DNA of 64,000 nucleotides from Oxalobacter aliiformigenes. Lineage in GTDB: Bacteria; Pseudomonadota; Gammaproteobacteria; Burkholderiales; Burkholderiaceae_D. The position numbers and the translations under genes were made by a program. Shown one piece after another: positions 1-9,701 of the stretch. The DNA lies in contig NZ_CP098252.1 of the NCBI RefSeq assembly GCF_027116575.1, positions 868,001 to 932,000 on the forward strand, written 5' to 3'. The notes below the pieces were generated by a model, which did no database searches, was not told where the DNA came from, and was given only the letters and a program-made list of their open reading frames with translations. The stretch's first letter is position 1, and every line of letters starts with the position of its first letter.

Positions 1-19
1 TGTCGATGAGAGGGAAATC

Positions 20-274
20 ATGCTGAAAAAAATCGGGGGAACAGTGGCCGCTCTGGTGCTGGCCGGTTCGATCATTCCGGCAGCAGCCGGGACACCGTCG
101 CCGGAAGTGTATGGCTTTAAAGTCGAGAAAATCAACAAGGACGACGATGCCTACCGTTACGGCAATCTTTATCTGTTGACCGGACCGGACGGCAGGGAAC
201 AGTACATTATCGTGCGTGATGTGTCCGGTGCGGTGGCTATTGTCAAACGGGAGCCGGCCAGAACCGGGAAATAG
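20..274 (+). CDS. Small exported protein of unknown function
   Basis: Encodes 84 residues. The N-terminus (MLKKIGG, then a hydrophobic run ending in PAAAG) reads as a Sec signal peptide cleaved near residue 23-24, so the mature ~60-residue product is probably periplasmic. The mature part is charged (EKINKDDDAY) and ends in a short beta-rich segment (YIIVRDVSG). A good ribosome binding site, GAGAGGG at 8-14, supports this start. It stands alone, convergent with the minus-strand ABC-F gene. No family recognised. Confidence 0.6.
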   Translation: MLKKIGGTVAALVLAGSIIPAAAGTPSPEVYGFKVEKINKDDDAYRYGNLYLLTGPDGREQYIIVRDVSGAVAIVKREPARTGK

Positions 275-514
275 GCTTTTTATCTCCCGACCGTTCCCGG
301 CGGACAGTATTGGTCGGAGGGCATGATCCGGCAGGGTGCGTTTTCTGCACCGCAAGAGGGCGTTGCACCGTATGGGTGCAAATCGTGCGGCTGTTTTGCG
401 GACGGGAACATGCGGCCGGAAATTTTCCGGTTGCAGGTGTGCATGTGCCGGAGAGCGGGCGGTATTGATTTCCCGTTCTGTCCTCCCGGCTGGACAGGGA
501 TCGCGGTTGCCAGG

Positions 515-2479
515 TCATGACGCGAGTATTTTTTCCAGCTCGCCCTGTTTTTCCAGCCATTCCTCTTCCCGTGAGTTCAGCTGTTTCGTGCATTCGATCT
601 GATCGGCCAGCAGTTTTTTCAGCCGGTCCTTGTTGGCCGGTTCATAGATGGCGGGATCGGCGAGCTGACTGTCGATCGCTGTTTTTTTTCCGTTCAGTTT
701 GCCAATTTCATTTTCCAGCCAGGCAATCCGTTTTTCCAGCGGTTTTTTCAGGATGGAGATGCGTTGCCGTTCCTGTGCTTCCAGACGTTTCTGTTCCTTG
801 CGGTCGATGACCGGTCTGTCCGGTTTTTCGGTTGCGGTTTCCTGCCGGTCTGTCCGGGTTTTGGCCAGTCGTGTGTCGAACAGCCAGTTGCGGTAATCGT
901 CCAGATCGCCGTCGAATTCTCGCAGGCGTCCGTCGGAAACGATGTAGAACCGGTCGGTAGTCGCACGCAACAGATGGCGATCGTGCGAGACCAGCAGGAG
1001 AGTGCCTTCATACTGGGCGAGCGCTTCGGTCAGGGCTTCTCGCATGTCCAGATCGAGGTGGTTGGTCGGTTCGTCCAGAAGCAGGAGATTGGGGCGTTGC
1101 CAGACGATCAGGGCCAGTGCCAGCCGCGCCTTTTCGCCCCCCGAGAAAGGGGCGACGGGACGGGTGGCCATGTCGCCCTGAAAGTGGAAACTGCCCAGAA
1201 AATTGCGCAGTTCCTGTTCCCGGGTATCGGGTGCGATTTTCGTGAGATGCCAGAGCGGCGATTCATCGTTTCTCAACATTTCGACCTGATGCTGGGCGAA
1301 ATAGCCGATTTTCAGGCCCTTGCCTCTCGTCAGCAGTCCGGACAGAAGCGGCAGCTCTCCGGCCACAGTCCGGATGAATGTGGATTTGCCCGCTCCGTTG
1401 ACGCCCAGAAGACCGATGCGTTCACCGGTTTGAAGGGCGAATTTGATATCCGAGACAATGGGCGTGGACGAAACCGTCTCACCCGTGGTGTCGCGTTGTG
1501 TATAACCGGCCGTGACGCCGTCCATGACGAGAAGGGGATTGGGAGACGATTCGGGTTCGAAAAAGTCGAAGGAGAATTCGGCCGTCGCCCGGAGCGGGGC
1601 AAGTGTTTCCATTTTTTCCAGCGCCTTGAGACGGCTTTGCGCCTGCCGGGCCTTGGTGGCCTTGTAACGGAAACGGTTGATATACGATTCCAGATGGGCG
1701 CGGCGTTTGGCCTGTTTTTCGATCATGCCTTGCATGAGCGTCATCTGTTCGGCTCGCTGGCGTTCGAATGCGGAATAATTGCCGGTATAACGTTTCAGTT
1801 TGCCATCGTCGATGTGGAGGATGACATTGGCGATCCCATCGAGAAAGTCGCGGTCGTGCGAAATGACGATCAGGGTTCCGGTATAGCGTTTGAGCCAGTC
1901 TTCCAGCCATAAAATGGCATCCAGATCGAGATGGTTGGTCGGTTCGTCCAGAAGCAGCAGATCGGAAGGACACATCAGGGCCTGCGCCAGATTCAGCCGC
2001 ATGCGCCAGCCGCCGGAAAATGTCGCCACCTCGCGTTGCATTTCTTCCGTGGAGAAACCGAGGCCCGAGAGCAGTTGTTCGGCACGTGATCTGACCGTAT
2101 AGGCACCCGCATCGGCCAGTGCCGTGTGCAGCTCGGCGATACGCATGCCGGATGCGGCGTCTTGCGGTTCCGATTCCCGTTGCGCCAGTTCGGCTTCCAG
2201 CTTGCGGAGGTGTGTGTCGCCGTCGATGGCGTAATCCAGTGCACGGCGTTGCAGTGCCGGCGTTTCCTGCGCCACGTGCGAAATCCGCCAGCCGGCCGGG
2301 AAATCGATATCCCCTCCGTCAGGATGCAATTCTTTCATCAGCAGGGAAAAAAGGCTGGTTTTGCCTGCCCCGTTGGGGCCGACCAGCCCGACTTTCTCGC
2401 CCGGATTGATAGTGGCGTCGGCCAGATCGAACAGCGGTTTGGTCCCGCGCATCAGGGAAAGCCCGGAAAAACGGATCAT
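515..2479 (-). CDS. ABC-F family ATPase (YheS/Uup-like)
   Basis: 654-residue soluble protein with two ABC nucleotide-binding domains and no membrane segments, the layout of ABC-F translation factors that act on the ribosome. The first Walker A (GPNGAGKT) is at residues 34-41 with signature FSGGWRMRLNLAQAL and LLLDEPTNHLDLD. The second Walker A (GVNGAGKST) is near residue 360 with FSGGEKARLALAL and a second LLLDEPTNHLDLD. Between them lies the charged linker (AKRRAHLESYINRFR), and the C-terminus is Lys/Glu-rich and probably coiled coil. Its ATG overlaps the prmB stop by 4 bases, so the two are translationally coupled at the end of the dap operon. Family assignment is firm; YheS versus Uup is not settled. 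Confidence 0.93.
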   Translation of the reverse strand: MIRFSGLSLMRGTKPLFDLADATINPGEKVGLVGPNGAGKTSLFSLLMKELHPDGGDIDFPAGWRISHVAQETPALQRRALDYAIDGDTHLRKLEAELAQRESEPQDAASGMRIAELHTALADAGAYTVRSRAEQLLSGLGFSTEEMQREVATFSGGWRMRLNLAQALMCPSDLLLLDEPTNHLDLDAILWLEDWLKRYTGTLIVISHDRDFLDGIANVILHIDDGKLKRYTGNYSAFERQRAEQMTLMQGMIEKQAKRRAHLESYINRFRYKATKARQAQSRLKALEKMETLAPLRATAEFSFDFFEPESSPNPLLVMDGVTAGYTQRDTTGETVSSTPIVSDIKFALQTGERIGLLGVNGAGKSTFIRTVAGELPLLSGLLTRGKGLKIGYFAQHQVEMLRNDESPLWHLTKIAPDTREQELRNFLGSFHFQGDMATRPVAPFSGGEKARLALALIVWQRPNLLLLDEPTNHLDLDMREALTEALAQYEGTLLLVSHDRHLLRATTDRFYIVSDGRLREFDGDLDDYRNWLFDTRLAKTRTDRQETATEKPDRPVIDRKEQKRLEAQERQRISILKKPLEKRIAWLENEIGKLNGKKTAIDSQLADPAIYEPANKDRLKKLLADQIECTKQLNSREEEWLEKQGELEKILAS

Positions 2480-3383
2480 GCTTTTTTCAGGCCTTTCAGT
2501 TGTTCTGCCGTCAAAAGGAAAACACGGTCGTCACCGCCGGAAGTCGACAGCCAGGTCAGTTCCAGTTCCGGGAAAGCGGCGATGGCATTTTCAGCCTCGT
2601 TGCCGATTTCGACGATCAGAAGGCCGTCGTCGGTCAGTCGTTCGCCGGCCGTACCGACGATGCGGCGGACGATGTCCATGCCGTCGAAGCCGCCGGCCAG
2701 CGCCATTTGCGGTTCATGCAGGTATTCCGCGGGAAGATTGTCCATGGAGGACTGGTTGACATAGGGCGGATTGGTCACGATCAGCTGGTAGCGTTTGTCC
2801 GGAATGCCGTCGTACAAGTCGGCATGATGGAGCCGGATGCGGTCTTTCATGCCGTAGCGGCTGATATTGGTCTGGGCGATGCCCAGTGCAGCCGGGGATA
2901 GCTCGACGGCATCGACGGTGGCGTTTTCGAACTGGTCGGCCAGCATGATGGCCAGACAGCCGGAACCGGTACACAGTTCCAGAATGTCGGTGACGCTTTC
3001 CGGATCGCCGACCCAGGGAGCGAACTGTTCGGTGATCAGCTCTGCCAGAAAGGAACGGGGAATGATGACGCCACGTTCGACATAGAACGAATATCCTTGC
3101 AGCCAGGCTTCATGGGTCAGATAGGCGGCCGGTATCCGCTCGGTCGCCCGGCGCTCGATGATGTCCATGACGGCGCCGATTTCTTCCGGCAACAGCTTCG
3201 CATCGAGAAAAGGTTCCAGCCTGTCCAGCGGCAGCGACAGGGTGTGCAGGATCAGGTAGGCCGCTTCGTCGAAGGCGTTTTCGCTGCCGTGTCCGAAAAA
3301 AGTTTTTCGCGTGTGAAACGCGAGACGGCATAGCGCAGCAGGTCGCGCACAGTGGAAAACGGGGTATCTGGCAATGTATTCAT
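2476..3383 (-). CDS. prmB: Ribosomal protein L3 glutamine methyltransferase PrmB, with apparent frameshift near the N-terminus
   Basis: Class I SAM-dependent methyltransferase expected to methylate a glutamine of ribosomal protein L3. Visible motifs are the SAM-binding ELCTGSGCLAIM and the catalytic VTNPPYVN. The main frame reads back to FFGHGSENAFDEAAYL, but upstream of that its codons do not look like PrmB. The family-like N-terminus (FSTVRDLLRYAVSRF then TREKLF) lies in another frame starting at ATG 3383. The switch falls on a run of six A (plus strand, 3296-3301); seven would restore one 302-residue protein. The uninterrupted main frame can also be read from an ATG at 3399, giving a scrambled N-terminus. 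Either a homopolymer sequencing error or a real lesion is possible. It follows dapE by 123 bases. Confidence 0.85.
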
Positions 3384-3506
3384 GGTGTTTCGGATTCATG
3401 GGCCCTGCAAATCCGGTCAGGCTTGCAGGGGGCGGTGTGGATTCGTTTCCGCGAGTATAACGGGCTTTGTCGCGTTTCGGTAGCGCGAAAAGGCCAATCC
3501 GTTATT

Positions 3507-4634
3507 TTACAGGAAGAGGTTTTCCAGTGTACGCCGGTATATGGCGGTCAGCGGTTCGATATCGGCGAGAAGTGTGTTTTCGTCGATCTGGTGGATGCTT
3601 TCGGTTATCGGGCCGAATTCGACGACCTGTGGACAGATACGGGCGATGAAACGGCCGTCGGACGTTCCGCCTGTCGTGGAAAGTTCCGGTGTGACGCCGG
3701 TTACGTCCCGGATGGCGCCGGAGAGGGCGTCGCAGAGGGAACCTCGCGGCGTCAGGAACGGCACGCCGGAATAGTTCCAGTCGAGCCGGTAATTCAGGCC
3801 ATGTCTGTCCAGAATGGCATGAACCCGTTTTTTCAGGTCTTTTACCGTGCTGGCCGTGCAGAACCGGAAGTTGAACTCGACGAAGAGTTCGCCCGGTATG
3901 ACATTGTTGGCGCCTGTTCCGGCATGGATGTTGGAGATCTGCCACGAAGTCGGTTCGTAGTATTCATTGCCGTTGTCCCAGACTTCGGCGGCCAGTTCGG
4001 CCAGTGCGGGTGCTGCCAGATGGATCGGGTTGATGGCCCGTTTCGGATAGGCGATGTGTCCCTGTTTGCCGAAGACGGTCAGCTGGCCGCAGAGGGAACC
4101 GCGGCGTCCGTTCTTGATCGTATCGCCCAGTCTGTTTAGGGAACTCGGTTCGCCGACAATGCAATAGTCGGGACGGATCCCGCGTTTTTCCAGCGTTTTC
4201 ACAACGACATCGGTACCGTCAGTCGCTGTGCCTTCTTCATCGCTGGTGATGATGAAGCCGATGGAACCGTGATAGTCCGGATGGGCATGGATGAAATCGC
4301 GGGCGGCGATGACCATGGCGGCAACCGAGGTTTTCATGTCGGCCGCACCCCGTCCGTAAAGGCGGCCGTTCCGTACGGTAGGTGTGAACGGATCGGACGT
4401 CCATTTTTCAACGGGGCCGGACGGCACGACGTCGGTGTGGCCGGCGAAGACGAGCAGGGGCCCCCGGGTACCGTGCCGTGCCCAGAGGTTGGTTACTTCG
4501 CCGGAACGGATCGTTTCGCATTCGAAGCCGGCGGCGGCCAGCAGGGACCGGATGATCTGCTGGCATTGCCTGTCGTCCGGTGTGACGGAGGCCTGCGCGA
4601 TCAGGTCGCAGGCCAGACGGAAAGTCGGGTTCAT
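3507..4634 (-). CDS. dapE: Succinyl-diaminopimelate desuccinylase
   Basis: 375-residue M20-family metallohydrolase that removes succinate from N-succinyl-LL-diaminopimelate, giving LL-DAP for lysine and peptidoglycan. Seen: metal-ligand regions [12 protein letters not shown] and [15 protein letters not shown], the [10 protein letters not shown] segment with the general-base Glu, and the C-terminal [13 protein letters not shown]. Length is normal for DapE. It lies 14 bases after dapD in the order dapC-dapD-dapE, so the last steps of the succinylase branch are co-transcribed. Confidence 0.96.
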   Translation of the reverse strand: MNPTFRLACDLIAQASVTPDDRQCQQIIRSLLAAAGFECETIRSGEVTNLWARHGTRGPLLVFAGHTDVVPSGPVEKWTSDPFTPTVRNGRLYGRGAADMKTSVAAMVIAARDFIHAHPDYHGSIGFIITSDEEGTATDGTDVVVKTLEKRGIRPDYCIVGEPSSLNRLGDTIKNGRRGSLCGQLTVFGKQGHIAYPKRAINPIHLAAPALAELAAEVWDNGNEYYEPTSWQISNIHAGTGANNVIPGELFVEFNFRFCTASTVKDLKKRVHAILDRHGLNYRLDWNYSGVPFLTPRGSLCDALSGAIRDVTGVTPELSTTGGTSDGRFIARICPQVVEFGPITESIHQIDENTLLADIEPLTAIYRRTLENLFL

Positions 4635-4648
4635 GATGGTGCCTCTTT

Positions 4649-5494
4649 TCAGTTGTCGCGTAAAAGGTCGTTGATGGCTGTTTTGGCACGGGTCTGTGCG
4701 TCCACGCGTTTGACGATGACAGCGCAGTACATGCTGTATTTTCCGCTGGAATCCGGCAGATTGCCCGGAACGACCACGGAACCGGACGGGACGCGGCCAT
4801 AGAGAATGCGGTCGTTTTCGCGGTCGTAGATCCGGGTGGACTGCCCGATATAGACACCCATCGAGATGACGCTGTTTTCTTCCACGATCACACCCTCGAC
4901 GATTTCGGAACGTGCTCCGATGAAACAGTTGTCCTCGATGATGGTCGGGTTGGCCTGCATCGGTTCGAGCACACCGCCGATGCCGACGCCGCCGGAAAGG
5001 TGGACGTGTTTGCCGATCTGGGCGCAGGAACCGACAGTGGCCCAGGTGTCGATCATGGTGCCTTCATCGACATAGGCCCCGATATTGACGAAGGACGGCA
5101 TCATGACGACGTTTTTCCCGATGTAGCTGCCCAGACGGGCGACGGCAGGCGGAACGACGCGGAAACCGCCTCTGGCGAAGTCATCCTGGGTGTAGTTGGC
5201 GAATTTGCTGCTGACCTTGTCGTAAAAATGCATGGCAGGCGATCCGTCGGAGCCGACGGGCATCGCGAAATTTTCCTGCAAGCGGAAAGAGAGCAGAACG
5301 GCTTTCTTGGTCCACTGGTTGACGATCCATTCCCCGTTTTTCTTTTCCGCCACTCTCAGCTGGCCGCAGTCGAGCTGCCGGATGACTTCGGCAATGGCGG
5401 CGCGGAGGATGGGGGAAGCATCACCTGCCGTGAAACGGTCGCGGTTTTCCCAGGCGTCTTCGACGATCTGTTTGAGCTGTTCTTCCTGTGTCAT
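4649..5494 (-). CDS. dapD: Tetrahydrodipicolinate N-succinyltransferase
   Basis: 281 residues. Transfers succinyl from succinyl-CoA to tetrahydrodipicolinate in lysine/DAP synthesis. The C-terminal half shows the left-handed beta-helix hexapeptide pattern ([20 protein letters not shown], then [19 protein letters not shown] and [16 protein letters not shown]), typical of trimeric hexapeptide acyltransferases. Length is close to the usual ~275. Lies 28 bases after dapC and 14 before dapE. Confidence 0.97.
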   Translation of the reverse strand: MTQEEQLKQIVEDAWENRDRFTAGDASPILRAAIAEVIRQLDCGQLRVAEKKNGEWIVNQWTKKAVLLSFRLQENFAMPVGSDGSPAMHFYDKVSSKFANYTQDDFARGGFRVVPPAVARLGSYIGKNVVMMPSFVNIGAYVDEGTMIDTWATVGSCAQIGKHVHLSGGVGIGGVLEPMQANPTIIEDNCFIGARSEIVEGVIVEENSVISMGVYIGQSTRIYDRENDRILYGRVPSGSVVVPGNLPDSSGKYSMYCAVIVKRVDAQTRAKTAINDLLRDN

Positions 5495-5522
5495 GGTATT
5501 CCTCTTGTGTTGTTTCGTTATT

Positions 5523-6728
5523 TCAGGGGTGTCGGGTCTGTCTGACGAATCCGGCGATACGCAAAATCCCCTCCAGACATTCCGCCGGTTCGGCGACCAG
5601 TGCGATGCGGATCCGGTTTCTGCCGGGATTTTCGCCGTGTGCCTCGCGGGCCAGATAGCTGCCCGGCAAAACGGTCACGTTTTCCCGTTCATACAGAAGG
5701 CGGGCGAATTCCGTATCGGAAAGGCCGGTTTTTTCGTGGACTTCGGCCCAGAGATAGAAACTGGCGTCCGGCATGGTGACGTTGACGGCCTGTTGCAGGA
5801 TTGGCAATGCTTCCCGGAATTTGGCGGCGTATTTCGCACGGTTTTCCCGGACATGTTCTTCGTCGTTCCATGCGGCAACCGATGCCGCCTGAACCGTTTC
5901 GCTCATGGCGGTGCCGTGATAGGTCCGGTACAGCAGGAATTTCCGGATAATGCCGGCGTCTCCGGCAACGAATCCGGAACGCAGGCCAGGTACATTGGAA
6001 CGTTTGGACAGGGACGAAAACATGATGAGACGCGGATAACCGTCCCGTCCCAGTTTGCGGGCCGCTTCCAGTCCGCCCAGCGGCGGTTCGTCGAAGTAGA
6101 TTTCAGAATAGCATTCGTCGGAAGCGATGACGAATCCGTAGCGGTCGGACAGCTCGAACAGTTTTTTCCACTGTTGCAGTGTCATGACGGCACCGGTCGG
6201 ATTGGCCGGCGAACAGGTATAGAGCAGTTTCGTTTTCGCCCAGACGGTTTCGGGAACGCGGTCGTAATCGCAGGCGAAATTCAGGGCCGGGTCGGCATTG
6301 ACGAAATACGGTTCGGCTCCGCCCAGAAGGGCGGCTCCTTCATAGATCTGGTAGAACGGATTCGGGCAGACCACGATGCCGTGTCCGGCCGGGTCGAGAA
6401 CCGTCTGGGCCAGAGCGAACAGGGCTTCGCGCGAGCCGAGTGTCGGCAGAATCTGGGTGGCGGGATCCGGAGCGGGAATGGCGTAGCGTCTGGCCAGCCA
6501 GCTGGCGATGGTTTCGCGCAGGGCGGCACTTCCCAGTGTCTGTGGATACCGGGACAAGCCGTCCAGATGGTCTGTCAGCGCTTCCCGGATGAAATTAGGT
6601 GCCGGATGTCTCGGTTCTCCGATACCGAGGTTGATATGTCCGCTTTCCGGATCCGGATGGATTCCGGAAAACAGTTTGCGCAGTTTTTCGAAAGGGTATG
6701 ATTGCAGTCGGTCGAGTAACGGATTCAT
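5523..6728 (-). CDS. dapC: Succinyldiaminopimelate transaminase
   Basis: 401-residue class I/II PLP-dependent aminotransferase. The PLP lysine lies in [19 protein letters not shown]; the substrate and cofactor regions NPTGAVMT and [15 protein letters not shown] are also visible. As first gene of a run with dapD and dapE it is best read as DapC, which converts N-succinyl-2-amino-6-ketopimelate to N-succinyl-LL-DAP with glutamate. Sequence alone would allow other aminotransferases of the same fold; the operon decides. Confidence 0.93.
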   Translation of the reverse strand: MNPLLDRLQSYPFEKLRKLFSGIHPDPESGHINLGIGEPRHPAPNFIREALTDHLDGLSRYPQTLGSAALRETIASWLARRYAIPAPDPATQILPTLGSREALFALAQTVLDPAGHGIVVCPNPFYQIYEGAALLGGAEPYFVNADPALNFACDYDRVPETVWAKTKLLYTCSPANPTGAVMTLQQWKKLFELSDRYGFVIASDECYSEIYFDEPPLGGLEAARKLGRDGYPRLIMFSSLSKRSNVPGLRSGFVAGDAGIIRKFLLYRTYHGTAMSETVQAASVAAWNDEEHVRENRAKYAAKFREALPILQQAVNVTMPDASFYLWAEVHEKTGLSDTEFARLLYERENVTVLPGSYLAREAHGENPGRNRIRIALVAEPAECLEGILRIAGFVRQTRHP

Positions 6729-7213
6729 AAGTCGGTTTTTCCGGAGATTGCCGTAAAAAGGTTAATGTACCAAATCCGAATCATTTTCGGTTTCCTGTTG
6801 ATCCGGCCTGAGCCGGTTCATTCCGGAAAAAACGTATGCATATTTTGTGCCAGATTGGTGAATTTCTCCCGAAAACGGTGCAGATTCCCTGTTTTGATGC
6901 ATGTCAGCGGCCGCCCGTTTCATTCCGCGAATGCGTGATCGATGTCTTCCCGTTTCACGGTCCGGTGACAATGCCGGGAACGGAGCGCCGCGTTCGCTGC
7001 CATCATGTCGGCCGGCAATCCTTTTTTCCCGGCAGCCATTGAATTGCGGATCTTTTTTGTGATTCGTCAGACAATCCTTTTTTCAATCCTCGTCTGCCAT
7101 ATTTTTGTCACGGTCTGGTCATACGTTTTGTTTATGTTGGACACATCGGGGAATAATCCCGCAAGGCAGTTTCTCTTCGGTTGATCAACCGTTTTATGGA
7201 AAGGAAAAGGATC
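6729..7213. other. Intergenic region between dapC and a small plus-strand gene
   Basis: The dapC promoter should lie at its left end on the minus strand. No convincing gene was seen; the open frames lack start signals. The right end contains a Pho-box-like sequence listed separately. Confidence 0.5.
7105..7122 (+). promoter_or_regulatory. Possible Pho box (PhoB site)
   Basis: TTGTCAC-GGTC-TGGTCAT has the two 7-base half sites spaced by 4 bases that PhoB recognises (consensus CTGTCAT-N4-CTGTCAT). The second half site has two mismatches. It lies about 90 bases upstream of the small gene at 7214. Weaker than the pstS site at 29582. Confidence 0.35.
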
Positions 7214-7396
7214 ATGGACGTCGTAATCAACAAGCGCAAGGTACGCGATACGGTCAGACAGATCGTGGCTGGTGGCAACCGGACACTGAAACAGGAAATC
7301 AGAAGCCGTTTCGCCGCACGCATGGCAACCGGTCGGCAACCGGTAACCGGCGGTTTTGTTTTTCCATCCAAAACCGTGGCCGGAAATGTCTTGTGA
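7214..7396 (+). CDS. Small basic protein of unknown function
   Basis: 60 residues, starting MDVVINKRKVRDTVRQIV, Arg/Lys rich throughout, with no membrane segment. The start is chosen because AAGGAAAAGG lies just upstream of ATG 7214; an earlier in-frame ATG at 7181 has no such site. First of a group of tiny plus-strand genes at 7.2-9.0 kb and possibly under the Pho-box-like site at 7105. No family recognised; could be a non-coding open frame. Confidence 0.4.
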   Translation: MDVVINKRKVRDTVRQIVAGGNRTLKQEIRSRFAARMATGRQPVTGGFVFPSKTVAGNVL

Positions 7397-7675
7397 CGGT
7401 AAGAGCCTTTTTCCATCACAGTGTTTCCGATCGGGACGGTAACGGTTTCTCCGGTTTTTTCGGTGGGATATCCGCGATGGAGGATACCGGTTGTCTCGTC
7501 ACGGCCGTTTGGAAAACGGGTCATATGGCTGTTTTTTGACCGATGATAAAAACGGGAGTTCTTTTCTTTGATTTTTCCCGGTTGTCATGTCCCCGTTACA
7601 GCTCACAATCAGAATAGTTGCCATGAAGTGGCAGTCCGAATCTGTCTGTACGCTACTGTTTTACGGAAAGTTCCG

Positions 7676-7912
7676 ATGATGAATGACACTGCAAGAAACC
7701 GGATTTTACGACGGGCCGTCCTGTTGGCGAGTGTTCCGGCCTGTATGGCGGCCGTGCTGCTTTACCGGGCACCGATACGCGAGTTCGTTTCTGCGGTCAT
7801 GTCAACGGAGACGGAACAGATTTCCGGACGGATCGACAGACTTTCGGCTGCCGGGACGGACCGGATGTTCAGGCGTTCCGCTTCAAAACGTCCTGTTGCC
7901 GAAGTTAAATAG
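7676..7912 (+). CDS. Small single-span membrane protein, paralogue of the gene at 8784
   Basis: 78 residues, basic N-terminus (NRILRR) followed by one hydrophobic segment around LLASVPACMAAVLLYRAP and a polar, Arg/Ser-rich tail. The core PACMAAVLLYR matches PACMVAMIIFR in the 77-residue product at 8784, and the two are the same length, so they form a two-member family. GGAAAG precedes the start (ATG 7676 or 7679). A strong terminator follows at 7954. Probably inserted in the inner membrane; function unknown. Confidence 0.55.
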   Translation: MMNDTARNRILRRAVLLASVPACMAAVLLYRAPIREFVSAVMSTETEQISGRIDRLSAAGTDRMFRRSASKRPVAEVK

Positions 7913-7953
7913 TTTTTGTTTTGCCTTTCCTTTCTTAAGTGTTTTTCATTTTG

Positions 7954-7981
7954 CCGGAAACCTGGGTTTCCGGTTTTTTTT
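7954..7981 (+). terminator. Rho-independent terminator
   Basis: Stem CCGGAAAC / GTTTCCGG (8 bp, loop CTGG) followed by a run of eight T, 40 bases after the stop of the small membrane protein gene at 7676-7912. Confidence 0.8.
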
Positions 7982-8218
7982 CGGCGGAAATGTACCCTCA
8001 GACAGACTGAAAAATGGATGGAGAGGGGTTGTCCTCCGACAGGCTTTTGGAGAAGCAATGACATTGACCGGATACCCGGATGATGTCCGGTTCTTCCGGT
8101 TTCATGATCCTGCCGGGGATTTTCGCCGGAACGTGATGCAGGGTGTGGCGAATGTCTTTTTTGCGTGCTATTCTGGAATATGGTCGTTGTGCGATCCGTC
8201 ATATCGACGGGAGAAAGT

Positions 8219-8599
8219 ATGCAGATGAACAGGGAAGCGGAAGGCGGATCCGTCGCTTTTTTCAATAAGGAAAAGAAACCGGAAAACGGCACGGCAATGT
8301 GTGCCATCCATGAATCTGTCGAATTCATCCTCAATTCCCGGATAAACCGGCAGCCGTGGCAAACGGCGCTGGAAACCTGCCTGACCGGTTACCGGGTTGA
8401 CGGGCCTGACAGGAGCGACAGGGAACTGGTGTGCGAGGAAATCGTCCGGGCCATTCAATGTAACGAAAAACGCGTTTCGAATGTCCAGGCCGTGGCGGGG
8501 ATGGCGCCTGACGGTGATACGCCTTTTATCAGGGTGTCCTGGAATGTTGCCTCGACCGGCAGGTATGATGAACTGGTGTTGTGGTTTCCGTTCGGGTGA
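8219..8599 (+). CDS. Hypothetical protein, weak resemblance to the gp25/IraD fold
   Basis: 126 residues, soluble. Start chosen at ATG 8219 because GGGAGAAAG lies immediately upstream. The C-terminal half (EEIVRAIQCNEKRVSNVQAV, then FIRVSWNV) has the helix-E-x-R-hydrophobic-strand pattern seen in gp25/TssE/IraD proteins. This is an impression from reading, not a match. It lies between the two small PACM-family genes. Alternative: orphan protein with no relatives. Confidence 0.5.
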   Translation: MQMNREAEGGSVAFFNKEKKPENGTAMCAIHESVEFILNSRINRQPWQTALETCLTGYRVDGPDRSDRELVCEEIVRAIQCNEKRVSNVQAVAGMAPDGDTPFIRVSWNVASTGRYDELVLWFPFG

Positions 8600-8783
8600 A
8601 CCCTGGCGGAACTTTCCGGCCAGAGTGCCGTCCAAATCTTTTCCGGTGATATTCGCCAGTGTCAGGCAAGCGGTCATATCCTTTTCATAACCGGCGTATA
8701 ATATCTGTCCCGTCGGCTGGACACTGTTCACAAGACAGTTGCCAGCAGGGATTGTGATCAATGTTTTACGAGAGGATTCGATC

Positions 8784-9017
8784 ATGAATGCCATCACGCA
8801 CAAAATCCATCAGGCCATGCTTTTCGGCAGCCTGCCGGCCTGTATGGTCGCGATGATCATTTTCAGGGATCCTTCCAGCGATCAGCCCATGCACGATATG
8901 CCCGGAGGTGCCAACCGTTTCATCAACCGGAGCCGTACGATCAGTATGCCGTTGCCGGTCGCCGAGAGAGGAAGCCGTTATGTCGGCCGCCGTATCAGGA
9001 AGACGGTTGTCCGGTAA
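8784..9017 (+). CDS. Small single-span membrane protein, paralogue of the gene at 7676
   Basis: 77 residues: short amphipathic N-terminus (NAITHKIHQ), hydrophobic segment MLFGSLPACMVAMIIFRDP, then a polar Arg-rich tail ending RRIRKTVVR. The PACMVAMIIFR core aligns with PACMAAVLLYR in the protein at 7676. GAGAGGA lies upstream of ATG 8784. Probably an inner-membrane peptide with a basic cytoplasmic or periplasmic tail; role unknown. Confidence 0.55.
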   Translation: MNAITHKIHQAMLFGSLPACMVAMIIFRDPSSDQPMHDMPGGANRFINRSRTISMPLPVAERGSRYVGRRIRKTVVR

Positions 9018-9701
9018 CATGACGTTTTCCGTGCGGACAGTAGAGAGGCATCTGTCTTCTTTTTGTCATGTCGGCAAAACGGACGCGGGGTTTTCATTCA
9101 TTCAATCCAAAGGTTTCTGACAAGGCGGGGTTTTCGCTTTGTTGTGTTTTCACCGGAACTTTTGCCTTGCCGGTTATGTCTGCTTGTGATCCGGGCAGTC
9201 CGGCTCTGTCATGATGGCCGTTGCAGCCGGTGAAAAGATAGCCTGTGTACAGATTATTGTCCGGCCGGAGTTTCACTCCGGTTTCCTGATTCAGGATGTC
9301 GGATTTCGGCAGTTTGTCCGGTGACCGGATTGTGGCGGAAGCGGTCATGCCAGCTTATCCGTGTCCGTCTGCCATTCTGGTATGGCGGATCCGGCCGGCA
9401 GAAATGCCGGGGCTCTGGTTGTACACGGCGCCATTCAGGTCGGTAAGCAGGAAGGTATTGCCGGAAGACAGAGCGATATCGGAGCGGTCATGGCTTTCCC
9501 GAAAAAGACAGGTATTTTTATATCCGGAACCGGGGGCCGGGCAGACCTGGCTGAAAGACGGCGGTTTTGAAGTTTGACAGTTTATCCCTTCGAATGAGGG
9601 GAAAGCGTTTTCCGAAAAACAGGACCGGATGGAAAATATGTCGCAACAGACATGGTGATGGCCGACTGCATGACGGTTTCTTGTGCATTCATGTTGTGCG
9701 G
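9018..9701. other. 683-base stretch without a supported gene
   Basis: Both strands carry medium open frames, including a minus-strand frame that reads fairly protein-like near 9355-9600, but none has a ribosome site or recognisable motif. It could be decayed coding DNA. Confidence 0.4.

Noticed and set aside
764..1912. Long plus-strand open frame of 382 codons
   Set aside because: It is antisense to the ABC-F gene, whose motifs are unmistakable, and shows no motifs of its own.
5232..6701. Plus-strand open frame of 489 codons across dapD and dapC
   Set aside because: Shadow of two certain genes on the other strand, caused by high GC at third positions.
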